A model generated the notes under the pieces. The model was not told the origin of the DNA, searched no databases, and saw only the letters and a program-made list of their open reading frames with translations. Of a stretch of DNA of 64,000 bases, positions 35,557 to 46,559 are shown piece after piece; position 1 is the stretch's first letter, and the number at the start of each line of letters is the position of its first letter. The translations under genes were made by a program, and so were the position numbers. Source of the DNA: Vitis vinifera (lineage: Eukaryota > Streptophyta > Magnoliopsida > Vitales > Vitaceae). The stretch lies in the NCBI RefSeq assembly GCF_030704535.1, contig NC_081807.1, forward strand, positions 7,714,001 through 7,778,000. The letters run 5' to 3'.

Positions 35557-36783
35557 GGTTATGTTTGGTTCCTGGAAAATGTTAAGGAAAGGAAAAAAAA
35601 TCATGTGGAAAATGATTTTCTTTAGTTTGGGTTACATAGAAAATATGATGGAAAAAAAATATAAATGAAAATATTAAAGAAAATATCATAACATTTTTCC
35701 TACTATTTTCCTTAAAAAATAAGGGAGAAAATAAGAGAAAAGAGAGGGGAAAAGTTGGGGAAAATTTTATCCGGGTGGTATCGGCTTGCCAGAAGTGAAG
35801 GCTTTGCGAATGAGGGGACCGAGATCTTCATTGTTGCAGATGGCGGAGGAGAGGAGAAGTTGATCAAACTTCTCAGATGAGTAGCCGTTGGTGGTCGTCG
35901 GGACCACTTTGCAGCGCATTTTCGACGACTCCATCATTGTTTAACCGTTGGAGACGGCAAAGGAGCAGTGGTTGTATCGCTCTGGGTTTCATCAGGAAAC
36001 TCATTTTCTCGCTCTTTCACTTTCTGGGTCTCTTCGATTTCTTGGAAACTGACGTTTCATGGTCCGAAATGCAAACGCAAGTGTCGGAATACCAGCTTGT
36101 ATCGGCGGTTCTGATTCGTGAAATCTTTCTGGTGATGAAGTTCGGGGAGGCGGTTTGCGATGGCAACGCGTCGTATGTCTGTACGACTTCGAGGTAGGAG
36201 AAGAGATCAGGCGGTTGACCAATTGTAAACACATTTTCCATCGAAGCTGTTTGGACCGTTGGATGGATCACGATCAGAAGTTGTGCCTGATGAGATGCAA
36301 GATGAGTTTAATCAACGGCTCAGGGCTGCCTCTGGGATCACATGGGTTTTATTTTATTTTTAAAATTTTGGTATGGTGAGGGTGAGAGGGTTGAACTGTA
36401 TATACACGAAGAAGGAAAAAAAAATGCCAGGTACCATTAAAAAAGGGTAAGTTTTCAATAGTTATTGAACAATGGACTCCCATAAAATGCGTTCTTCTAT
36501 AATTATTTTTTAGAAAGTAAGAGTACAAAATTTATTTTATTATTTAATAAATTGATAATCATTTAAGACAAATTATTGATTTTGTTTTCCTTCTATTTTT
36601 CCTTAACTTTTTTTCGTGGTTAACCAAACAAAAGAAAATGAATTCAATTTTTTTTTTCCCTGAATTTTTCATAGATAATCAAACAAGTGAAAAAATTTAT
36701 ATTCCTCTCCTTAGTTTTTTCTTTCCTTCCATTTTTTCTCCCGATTTTCTTTCTCTCGCATTTTCTGGGAACCAAACATAACC
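35557..36783. mobile_element. TIR element carrying a RING-H2 gene copy
   Basis: The left end is GGTTATGTTTGGTTCC plus TGGAAAATG. The right end (36759-36783) is its reverse complement, 23 of 25 bp matching. Further A/G-rich subterminal similarity runs inward for some 40 bp (AAGGAAAGGAAAA and its mirror). The trinucleotide ATA flanks both ends, compatible with a 3-bp target duplication as in PIF/Harbinger elements, though this could be chance. The interior holds the RING-H2 pseudogene and otherwise AT-rich sequence. The layout is that of a Pack-type element: a host gene between transposon ends with no transposase. Confidence 0.65.
35958..36345 (+). pseudogene. RING-H2 finger protein (BRH1/RHA-like), broken in three frames
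   Basis: Frame 1, up to about 36170, encodes LGFIRKLIFSLFHFLGL, then SEYQLVSAVLIREI and MKFGEAVC, the N-terminal membrane and linker part of plant BRH1-like RING proteins. Frame 2, from about 36173, encodes VCLYDFEVGEEIRRL, CKHIFHRSCLDRWMDHDQK, the first half of a RING-H2 finger with its His residues. Frame 3, from 36289, encodes DEMQDEFNQRL, the usual C-terminal tail. Between the frame-2 and frame-3 pieces about 10 codons are missing, including the last Cys-x2-Cys zinc ligands. The E3 ligase activity expected of the family is therefore lost. The parent genes are normally intronless, so processing cannot be judged. Confidence 0.75.
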
Positions 36784-37474
36784 ATAAAGTCTATTTTGAG
36801 TTATTTAGAGATTGTTTGGCCTTATGATTAAAAGGTAAATCGTAGTTCTTTGTTTTCGATTCTTAAAAATAAACTAATAAAGTGAAATAAAAAGTAGCTA
36901 TTGACCCCTCATTTTGGGTCGGGTAAGAAGGCTTTTTTTATTTTTTATTTTATTTTATATTTTTATTTAAGGCCAGCTGGGGCTGTTAAGAGCTATGGAG
37001 AAGATATTCTTCGGGGTTCAGATGAGAACACGTGGCAAAAAGGGGATATTCTGGTGGTTTGTTGAGGCAGCTGATATTCTCTGCAGGTGAGGACATGTTT
37101 CGTAGGGGGATTGCTTATTCTTTTGGGGTTGGTTAGTGAGCTGAAAAGCAAAAGGAACCAGTAGAGCTTGGGGGTAGCAAGATTTCTAGGGGGGAGCCAT
37201 TTTTGAGAGGAGGGGAAAACCGGTGGAAGCTGTGGGAAGCACATTCAGAGCTCTTGAGAGAGAGGACTGATACATGAGAGAGCAAAAACAGAGATCTGGA
37301 GTGTGTGTCTTAGAGAAAAGAAGAGAAGAACGAGCAGAAGCAGAGGCTGGAGCTGACTGGATTTCGGTTTTAGGAGAAGAAGCAGAGCACCTTGAAGCCA
37401 AGTAAATCTTTGTTTGAGGGAAGCTTTCCAGGTATGACTACTGTGAGCTTCTTTTCTTGTCCCTGGTTGTGGCT
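36784..37474. other. Unassigned, less AT-rich segment
   Basis: From 36970 to 37440 the sequence is purine-rich and less AT-rich than its surroundings. Several overlapping open frames exist on both strands, but none shows a recognisable domain or splice pattern. It could be 5'-UTR or exon sequence of a gene cut off by the MATH duplication boundary at 37466. I cannot support a gene. Confidence 0.4.
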
Positions 37475-37574
37475 CCATTGTATCATGTCAGTTGGTTCAT
37501 TTGATACAACATTCCAATCAAAGTTTTGTACCTTCATCATGGGCTATTGTCCCTTAGGTTCCCATGGAATTCCA
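37475..37574. repeat. 100-bp block, identical copy at 32057-32156
   Basis: Identical to the block beside MATH copy B2. Here it has lost the adjoining gene, showing that the region was broken and rejoined after duplication. Confidence 0.92.
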
Positions 37575-37882
37575 ACCTAATTATGCTCTAATGTGTAAAT
37601 TAATAGAGCTTTTGATTCTATATTCTCAATAAAAATATAGCTTTTTCAGATATCTTTGGAAGTAGGTGAGCATTTACAATGATTTTAGTTGATATTTATA
37701 AACTCTAATACATGTCATTGCTAAAATGATTCAAAGTTTTTCTTTCCAAAATGAATGAATGATCATTATTGAAGTAGCACTTGGTCACTGAAGATTTTTC
37801 CTTTCATAATAATCTAATTCATTGAAGATTTTTTCCATATAAAAATTAAGAGTAATTAAGTGTGAAATTGAAAGATACATAT

Positions 37883-38373
37883 TTAGGGATGAGAATAGGA
37901 TGGGTTTAGGCGGGTCATCCTCGTCCCAACTCTGCCCTGTTTATTTAAAATAATTTTCATCCCTATCCATTTAAAAATTTAAATAGGTGGGGTGGGGTGG
38001 GGTGGGTATAGGAAATTCCCATACCCATCTCGCTATGCCATGTTTAATGTTTTTTTTGAAAAAAAATTAAAAAATTTAAATTACATTAAAATAAATATAT
38101 TTTATAAATAATTAAAATATTATAATTTTTATAATTTATTTTATTGAAAATATTTATTATTATTCATATTATAGGAAAATATAAATTAAATTAAATTAAT
38201 TTTATATATAATGAGGATAGGGCGAGGTGAGACGAGACAAGATAATGCTTGAATCCATGTTAAGTTTTTAAAAAATCTCAAACCCACCCCTAATCCGTTT
38301 ATTTAAACTTCAAATTCATCTTATTAGGGACAGGTACTCGAAACCCCCCGACCCTTCCCCCATTGCCGTCCTT
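37883..38373. mobile_element. hAT-like MITE with paralogous empty site
   Basis: The element is 491 bp. The left end is TTAGGGATGAGAATAGGATGGG. The right end in reverse complement is AAGGACGGCAATGGGGGAAGG; the two are similar but diverged. The interior has GGTGGGG tandem tracts and AT-rich sequence, with no gene. Flanking 8-bp words ATACATAT (37875-37882) and ATACGTAC (38374-38381) are near-identical. The paralogous flank beside MATH copy C at about 32885 reads GATACATACTGTGTCCTAGAG with no insertion, which defines the empty site. The insertion came after the C/D duplication. Confidence 0.85.
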
Positions 38374-38626
38374 ATACGTACTGTGTCCTAGAGCCAAATT
38401 GAATTGTCCCTTGCTCAAAATCAAAGATTTACTTTAACAGATTGAAACTGGCAAAGTGGAAGTGAAATATAATTTCAACTTAAACCAAACAAGGCAAACC
38501 ATGCCATGAGTTAAAGCAGGGTAATATCTCTCCGCTTCTCTATAATACAATACATACCTTGGTATAAACATAATGTACTTTAGAATAAGGACATCATACT
38601 TTTGCAATTTGAGATCTTCGAATGCA

Positions 38627-40279
38627 TCATGAGATATTCTTCGAATGCATCATGAGCGAAATCTTGGCTTCGACTATCAAACTGTCATTTAATAAGAAGT
38701 ATTTGGATTTGTCATTGAGATCACTCAGAGATACCATATTAGGAAAACCCCAATTTTCGATTGTGTCACGGAACCAAACCTTAGCTGCAAATAGACAGAC
38801 AAATAAAAAGACGGTTAAGCGCTCTTAGTTAACAAATCAATCTTCAGAAGAAGAAAGGATTAATATTTGTTTGACAAAAGAAATCTAAACATAATACATG
38901 GAAAAGTAAAATATGCAATGTACCATTTGATTTAACATGCGATGGCATAACAATTTCATCATTGCATTGATCCTTTATCAACAACTCGAATGCAGTATAC
39001 AGTTTCCTTTGATGAAGTGTTTCACGATTAGTCAGCTCTAGAAAGAGGGACAGGCTTTTGTTCTTTGCCTTATTATTTCCTTTGGGGTAGAGAACCAACC
39101 TCCTGCTTCATTTACATGAGCAAGAAATAAACAAACAGTTCACATTTGGACATTAATCCACTTCACTGCAATCAAGAAAGAAGAGAAATGAAGGAAATGC
39201 ATTAACACATGCCATTTCAATTCTTTAACAGTGAATATTTCAGAGTCTAGGACTTCCTGATTCAGTGCGGAGAAATTCTCAATCGTCCAAGTGAAAGTAC
39301 CATCAACAGGATCCTTTATCATGGAAAGACTCTCCCCTTTGCCACTATATTTAATAACAAAAACCTCTGCTCCGAAAATGCAAGAATCATCCATCAAGTA
39401 TCCATTACGAGGATCCTTGAGAACATCCAGTGAAAGAAACTGAGCAAACCCACATCGAGTCTTCATCGCATTGAAGTGCCTTACCTTCCCATCAGCATCT
39501 AAGTAGATTGAGTGCATAATATTAGTACATGCTGTCTTCATCATAAAACTGTAAAAGAGATGTATTAGCTAAGAAAAAGACTACCTTGGACAGTTAAGTA
39601 CTTTTCATGTATATGATTAAACACAAACAATTTGAAGTTGACAGTAACCTCCCACCCAAGAGGAAGATTTTGAGCCTCTGATATTTCTAAATAGAGGGAG
39701 ATGTGACCTTCCCCGTCACTTTTTTTATTCCCATTTGGGTAGATACACAAGCTCCTGCAAATATAGAAGTACTCCAATTACGAGCAAAAGCAGGAAAAAA
39801 AAAGGGTAAAAAAGAGGATTCAAAATAAACCCACCATTTGTAGCCACCCACTTCAAATGAACCTGATTCATATTTTTCAATATCTGTGTTCAGAAGCACT
39901 GACAGAGATTCTACCTTGAATAAGTAATGGGCTGGCTGGATAGATCTTAATGTTCTTGATATTGCTTCAATATTTAATTTCAAAAGCATGAAAACATAGT
40001 ATTAGTATGCACTTATGGATAGTAAAGTAATGGCTGATGAAAAGTGATCTTAAAGTGTAATAATAAGGCTTGAATATCATCAAGCTTGAAGGCTAACAAG
40101 TCAAAAGAAGGAAGAGAGCATACAAGTGGTGTTACAGAGAGAGGTAGGATGCAAGGTCTTCTCTGCCACAACTAGTTCAACAGTGGAGATTAAGTTTGAG
40201 AACTTGTTCATATGTATGTATCAAGATGTTGAGAGGAGGAAGGAGAGCTACACTGACCTGGTGGTTTTTCATCCGCCAT
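38627..40279 (-). CDS. Two-MATH-domain protein, copy D (six exons, 314 aa)
   Basis: Exons are 40258-40279, 39835-39964, 39585-39754, 39213-39498, 38924-39102 and 38627-38784, totalling 945 nt with no internal stop. It starts MADEKPP like copy C. MATH 1 spans about residues 8-125 (YLFKVESLSVLLNTDIEKY, GGYKW, LCIYPNG, FKLFVFNHIHEKY). MATH 2 spans about 150-290 (GTFTWTIENFSALNQEV, LVLYPKG, KNKSLSLFLEL, FELLIKDQ). The acceptor of intron 1 is AAG here rather than CAG. Intron 4 has the GC donor (39211-39212). The stop has moved by a few bases relative to copy C (TCA TGA instead of TAA). It is probably a functional recent duplicate. Confidence 0.9.
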
Positions 40280-40469
40280 GGCTGGAAACCTCCGATCCCC
40301 AAAAGATCGTATGAAATGAGGATTTGGTAAAGAAGATTTAGAAGAGAAGAAAACTTGCATAGACTTGGAAGACAAGAAAAGACTAAAGGTTTGGTTCTTG
40401 TGTGTTTGGCTGCAGGATTGTGGGTGTCCCCAGTATTGCTTAAATCGTGATAATTCATTTTATTATTTC

Positions 40470-42063
40470 AATAAACAAAAAATTAATCTTTTATTTGATT
40501 TTAATTTATTTTATTTTTAATCCCACCAAGTCTTTTAACCACCCAAATCATCACCTTTAGTTAATCTGTTTTTTCGGATGATGAAAATATTTGTGATCAG
40601 AGATATATTAGTATTTCAATTTTATGGATATATGACGAATATTATTATAAAAATATCTCTAATGTAAAAACTAATTAAAATTATGAAAATATTAAATAAA
40701 AACTCTAAAAATTATATAAAAAGTAAAAATAGATATTTTAAAGTTATTTTTTAATTTTTAATATATATATATATAATTTATCATAATAATATCATATACA
40801 TGGATAAAAAATATAAATTTTATAAGTGTACATTTATTAAGTTGCATTATATTTATTTTACAATAATATTATGACAACATGTCTAATTTTGAAATATATT
40901 TAATATTAAAATTATGGTCTATTTTAATTTAAATGTATTCAATGATATCAAATAAATAATAATATATGTATAATTTTTTTTAATATTCTTATTTTTTATA
41001 TTTAATAAATATATAGATTATATAAAAAAACAGAAAATTATGTTTTTATATAATAAATTAAATCAAATGTAAAAATAAAATAATTAAAATTAAATCATTT
41101 AATAATCCAAAAATTAAAAAATGGTGAAATATCGATAAAATATCCAAAAATATCGATTGAAACACGGAAAAAAAATTGAAATATAGATACAATATCAAGA
41201 AATATGAATTGATGAATATATCTTTTCAAATTTTGTATCGGGGTTTATAAATATTGGATATATAAAAAATATATCGGCCATATATCCGAATATTTCAAAC
41301 TTGGTTTTTACTTTTGTATTTAATTATTATATCTCTTTCTTCCTAATGAAGTTATGTTGTTCTTTAGCTAAAAGTTAGAGAATGTGGAAAAATTGACAAA
41401 GAAAAGGAAACATCATCTACCAATGTTATGGAGCTTGCACACATAAACAATTTTAATTTTAATTTTTTTTTCCCATTTTGGTCTCTCTCTTAAATTTTTA
41501 TTTTTTATTCTTTCAATCTCAATTACATCTTTTCTTATTCGCATAAGTATTTTTTTTTTTAAAAAAAAAGATTTTATTGAAATTTCATTTCTTTATTACT
41601 TTGTCCACATTTCCAAATTTTCCTATTTTGTTTTGTTTTGTTTTTTTTTTTTGAAACATGCTTGTTAAAATTAAGTTCCATATGTTTATTTTTCTACTTT
41701 TTACCTCTTAATATAATATTATTATTTTTTTCAAGTCATGAACTAGCAATGATTTTTTACTTAAATGATTAGTTATGGTTGTTATTTCCTTAAATAATAT
41801 TTTTATTCTTTTTTTTTTTAACTTTATAGGATTATCCTTATTACACTTTAACTTTTTTTATTTTTTATTTTAGCATATCATTAGAGCATAATAATATATT
41901 CACAGATAAAGTAAAAGAAATCTTATTTGATTTCATAAACTCTATTATGAATAATTTAGTTTATTTGCCTTAATGATTAAAAAACATGTCGTGATTCTTT
42001 ACTTTCAGTTTTTAAAAACAAAGTGAAATAAAGAACATCTTTAAGAGAAGAAATATAAGTTTG
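40470..42063. other. Gene-free AT-rich interval
   Basis: No gene is seen. The part at 41370-41800 repeats sequence found at 35040-35400, the flank of MATH copy C. AT-rich spacer then leads to the start of the LTR at 42064. Confidence 0.5.
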
Positions 42064-44970
42064 TGGACCCTACAATTTCACGCGCATTCCCACTCGACGG
42101 TGTGACTCACTTTTTATTTTATTTGGTGAAAATTAGATTTTTTGACAAGACTTAAAGTCATTACTTATTTTTGTTTTATTTTTTAAGGGAAAAACAAAAT
42201 AAGAAATAAAAACCCTAAGTGTGACTTCTAAAGAAAAAAAAAAACAGGTCTGTGAAAAACCGAGTCTGGGTCCGAGGGTCAGGTTACTTATTGGGAAGGT
42301 ACAGTGATGAGTCGTAGCACCCCTCTAAGTCCGTATACGTACAACCTCTACTAAACGAATTGAGGGAATTGTGGCAATTAATTAACTCATTATGGATACC
42401 AAGAAAAATAATCAATGTACAAGTCATGGTGAAAATTAATATACACAAAATAATGATGAAATCTAATTATAAGAATATACAAAATAAATGACGACGAATT
42501 ATGCAAAATGATTTATTGAACTAAAAAAAATTAAAAAAAATAGTTTTCAAGAAATTTCAAAGGATTTTATAAAGAATGATTTCGAATTATTGATTTTAAT
42601 TTATTTATTTACAAAAAATAAGTTTCAATTTATTTTCAATTGATGATTTGTTTCAATTTCATTTGTATTTAATTTTCAAAAAAAGTTATTTGTATTTATT
42701 GTATAAAAAAAAATTTATTACAAAATTTTAATTTGGCAACAAAAATTATTTTACTTGCTTTTTTTTAGAAAATAATGAATTTTTACAATTTTATTTACAA
42801 AAGTATTTTGATTCATTTTCATTTAAAAAAAAAAGTGATTTTTACAAATTATTTAAAATGACATAACTTTATTTGCAAAAGAAATTTTAATTAAAAACAA
42901 AAACAAAGATTTAAATCCTCTATTTCTAAAAAAACACTTTTAATCCCATTTTAATTAAGGAAAAAGAATCCATTTTTAAAAAATATTTTTGGACAATTTT
43001 TATCAAACAAAGAAATTTTTGGACAATGTTATTAAAAACAATTCTTTTGGATTTTTCTAAATGCATTTTTCTGAATTTTTATAAATAAATAAAAACTTTC
43101 TTTTATTAAAAATAATATTTTAAAATTATTGTTTTATCAAAACACATTTATTGAATTCTTCCTCTCATTTAAACAAAATTTCTAATTTGTTCGATGTTCA
43201 ATTCTGTACACACTCAATAAATATATACAAACGAATATTTACAAGAACTAAAAAAAATACAACCAAATAAAAGTGAAAAATAAAATATATACCCAAATAA
43301 ACTTACAACAAGCTCTACGTGTCATAAATTCGTATTAAGCTATCAAGATTGCAGAATGAACCCATGCAAAAACAAAAATAGCACAAATGTAAATATCCAA
43401 AAATATGTAGAATCCAAAATAATTATTCAAGTTTCAAATTAGTCCAATAAATTTTAGCAATTAAAAATGGGCTCAAATTAACAAATATAGCCCTACAAAA
43501 ATATCTCACATGTCATAACCCCTAATATAAAATTTTCAAATTAATAACCAAAATATAAGCTCAATTAATCAAACCCAAAACATGATAAATTAAAATAAAT
43601 CTAATTCGGTCTAAATTTAATATCTTATAATCCAAGCTCAATTTTATATGCAAACTTAAATCCACAATCGAAATCAACTTAATTTAATATGCAAACTCAC
43701 ATCCAAAATATAGTACAATATTATATCATATCCGAATTAAATAATTAAAAGGAGTATAACCATATAAATTATCAATTAATTTAACCTAAATTAGCCAATT
43801 CTAAATTAATTTACCAACAATAAATTATCTCAAATTTTATATTAATTTACCAACAACAAATTAAACTAAATTCCATACTAATTAACAAAGCCCAAACATA
43901 AGGTCCATCAACAAACATATAGTGATAACAACAGCAATAACAACAAAAATAATAATAATAATAACAATAATAACAATGATAATAATAATAATAAATGCAA
44001 GTGGTGAGTGGCAGTGTGTGGGAAGGACCGTAGGGAGAAGAAAAATGGAAGCTAAAAAAATGGAAGCTGGCGTCTCGATCAGAGTCGTGGAGAAAGGCCA
44101 GAAAAGAGGGAGAGAATGGACGGGGGAAGAGAGAAAAGTGACAGTGGGTGTTCGGAGGGAGAAAAAAATAACCAGAAAAAATAGGGAAGAAAAAAAATCT
44201 GGAACTGGTCCCCGGCTAGCCGTGTGGAGCAAAATGGAGAAAATGGGGAGGAGGAGAAGAGAAATGGAGAAAAAAAATCGGTTGCCCCCTGTGAGAGTTC
44301 TTAGAGAGAAGTAGGGAAAGAAAAAAAAATCCAGCCAAGAATGGGGGCCCGGGCGGTCTTTCTTTTGGGATAGGTGGTTGTGTGTGGGAGGATCTAGAGG
44401 AAGAAAGGAGAGGGAAGGGAGAAAAAACCAAAAAAATGGGTGGGTGACTGTTCTTGGGAAATGAGAGAATGGGAGGGAAAAAAATAGGGGAAAAAAATGA
44501 GAGGGCCATCTAAAGGGAATTGGGGGTGAGAGAGAAGAGTAGTTGGGAAAGAAAAAGGTTAAAAGAAAAAGAAAAAAAAATGGGATGGTGGCCGATGGTG
44601 TTGGGAATGGGGGGAGGTATGGGAGGAGAGAGAAAAAAGAGTGGGGTAGGTGGGGAATGTAAGAAGAGAGGGGAGAGAGATGAAAAATAATAAAAAATAA
44701 AATAAAATATAATAATAATAATGGTAATAATAATGATAATAATAATAATGATAATAAGAATAATAATAATAATAATAACAATAATAATAATAATAATAAT
44801 AAAAGTAATAGTAATAAAATAAAATAAAATAATATACAAAATAATAAAAGCTAATAATTAGATGGTGAGTGGGCAAAAAAAACATATGTGATTGGAATTT
44901 AAAATCTGAAGACAAAATTGGGCTTAAAATTAATGTAAAAATAAAATTGAGACAAATTTTAAGGTCTACA
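42064..44970 (-). repeat. LTR 1 (3' LTR of the outer element), 2907 bp
   Basis: The plus strand begins TGTGGACCC and ends GGTCTACA; read on the minus strand this is TGTAGACC...GGTCCACA, a TG...CA LTR with 7 of 8 terminal bases inverted. The first 300 bp match the other two LTR copies at 48008 and 61501. The part 43930-44830 is low-complexity. Next to its inner edge (44971-44985) the minus strand reads GAAGAGGGACATATT, a possible polypurine tract where plus-strand priming would occur. No host gene fragments were found in this copy. Confidence 0.75.
43930..44830. repeat. AAT microsatellites bracketing a purine-only-biased stretch
   Basis: (AAT/AAC)n runs lie at 43945-43995 and 44700-44830. Between them, 44010-44690 is overwhelmingly G and A on the plus strand. 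The long open frames across it on the minus strand are Phe/Leu/Pro/Ser repeats created by that bias. Confidence 0.85.
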
Positions 44971-45590
44971 AATATGTCCCTCTTCGGTAGAGTTCACGAG
45001 TAAAGTAAGTGTATACACAAACGAAACGAAGTGAACTTTGCCGAAAAACAAGAAAGACCACCAAATTTGTCCCAGTATAACATGGGCTCTCTTAAACAAA
45101 AACAAGAACAAAGAGGCTCTAAAACCCGGGTGACTCGAAAAATTGATATCGAAGTCGAGTAACAGTCAAACCACCAAAGTGCATTGGAACGAGCACAATG
45201 GGAAAAACCATACATGCACCATACGAGGACACAGGGTGTAGGGTGTCTAATAATACAATCAAGACACAAGCTACTAGCTCAAGGGCCATATCACATACAA
45301 TGGAGAGGGACAAACTCTGGAAAATCACAACTTCGAACGCCCGAAATATGGCTCTAAAAACCAAGACTGAGACAAATGATTTTGAACAACTAAATTATGG
45401 ATTTGAATGCCTAACTGTGAGAAATGGCTCTGAACACCAAACTATGAAGAGATAGTGGCTCTGAACGTCTGAAACTGGAAGAGATGAGTGGCTCTAAAGG
45501 CCTAAAACTGATGAAAGAAATGGCTTTGAAAGCTTAAAACTGGAAAAGCGCCTATGAAGGAAAATGGTGGCTTTGGACACCTAAAGGGTG
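44971..45590. other. Spacer between LTR 1 and the tandem repeats
   Basis: No gene is seen. From about 45360 the sequence passes into loose copies of the ATGGCTCTGAACGCC-type repeat. Confidence 0.5.
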
Positions 45591-46090
45591 AAAATGGCTC
45601 TAGATCATGAGCTTAAAGCCCTAAATGCTAAGAATGACTCTGGCCATGAATAAGAAGAACGACTCTAGGTCGTGAGCTCAGGGCTCTAAATGCTAAGAAT
45701 GACTCGAGGTCATAAATGAGAAGAACGACTCTGGGTCGTGAGCTCAGGGCTCTAAATGCTAAGAATGATTCTAAGTCATAAATGAGAATAATGTCTTTGG
45801 GTCGTGAACTCAGGGCTCTAAATGGAAAGAATGACTCTGGGTCATGAATGAGAAAAACGAGTCTAGGTCATGAGCTCAAGGCTCTGAATGCTAAGAATGA
45901 CTCTAGGTCATAAACAAGAAAACAACTTTGGGTCGTGAGCTTAAGCCTCTGAATGCTAAGAATGACTATGGGTCATAAATGACAATAAAGACTCTGCGTC
46001 GTGAGCTTAGGGCCTTAAATGGAAAGAATGACTCTAGGTCATGAATGAGAAAAAACGACTCTAGGTCGTGAGCTCAAGGCTCTAAATGGA
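45590..46090. repeat. 66-bp tandem repeat, about 8 units
   Basis: The motif GTGAGCTCAGGGCTC (with variants) starts at 45672, 45738, 45804, 45870, 45935, 46001 and 46068, intervals of 66, 66, 66, 65, 66 and 67. Each unit has two sub-parts built on the word ACTCTGGGTCRT. Related partial units recur at 46190-46560. The period equals 22 codons, but no frame stays open across the array. Confidence 0.88.
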
Positions 46091-46559
46091 TAGCCGATCA
46101 GGATGCTTTCTGGCTCGTGGTGCCGGGTCGAGGCCACTCATAGGTGGCTAGAATGATGAAAATGAAACATCTCAGGGATGTGAAGGATAGGAACGACTTC
46201 AGGTCATGAGCTCAAGGCTCGGAATGCCGTGAATGACTTTGGGTCATGATGCAATGAGTAACTCGGGGTTACAATGAATAGCTCAGGGCTAGGTGAACAG
46301 CTCAGGGCTATGAGCTCTAGGCTCTATGACTGATCGGCTAGAAAGAGAATGCGATACGCAAACTCCAGGTCATACCACTCATGAGCGACCAAATGATGAA
46401 GGCTCAGCTCAGGGCTTTAAATGGAAAGAATGACTCTGGGTCATAGATGAAATGAACGACTCTGGATCATGAGCTCAGGGCTCTAAATGGAAAGAATGAC
46501 TCTGGGCCATAAATAAGAAGAATGACTTTAGGTCGTAAACTCAGGGCTCTAAACATCTA

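Noticed and set aside
35877..36197. A complete RING-H2 gene
   Set aside because: The frame covers only the N-terminal part; the finger lies in another frame and lacks the last zinc ligands.
36993..37478. Ser/Leu-rich minus-strand frames of 71-83 aa
   Set aside because: No domain, no splice support, overlapping in several frames.
44016..44314. Arg/Lys/Glu-rich plus-strand frame (130 aa)
   Set aside because: Same low-complexity purine tract read on the other strand.
43882..44915. Several long minus-strand frames (up to 299 aa) rich in Leu, Phe, Pro and Ile
   Set aside because: They read through a purine-biased tract and AAT microsatellites; composition only, no protein family.
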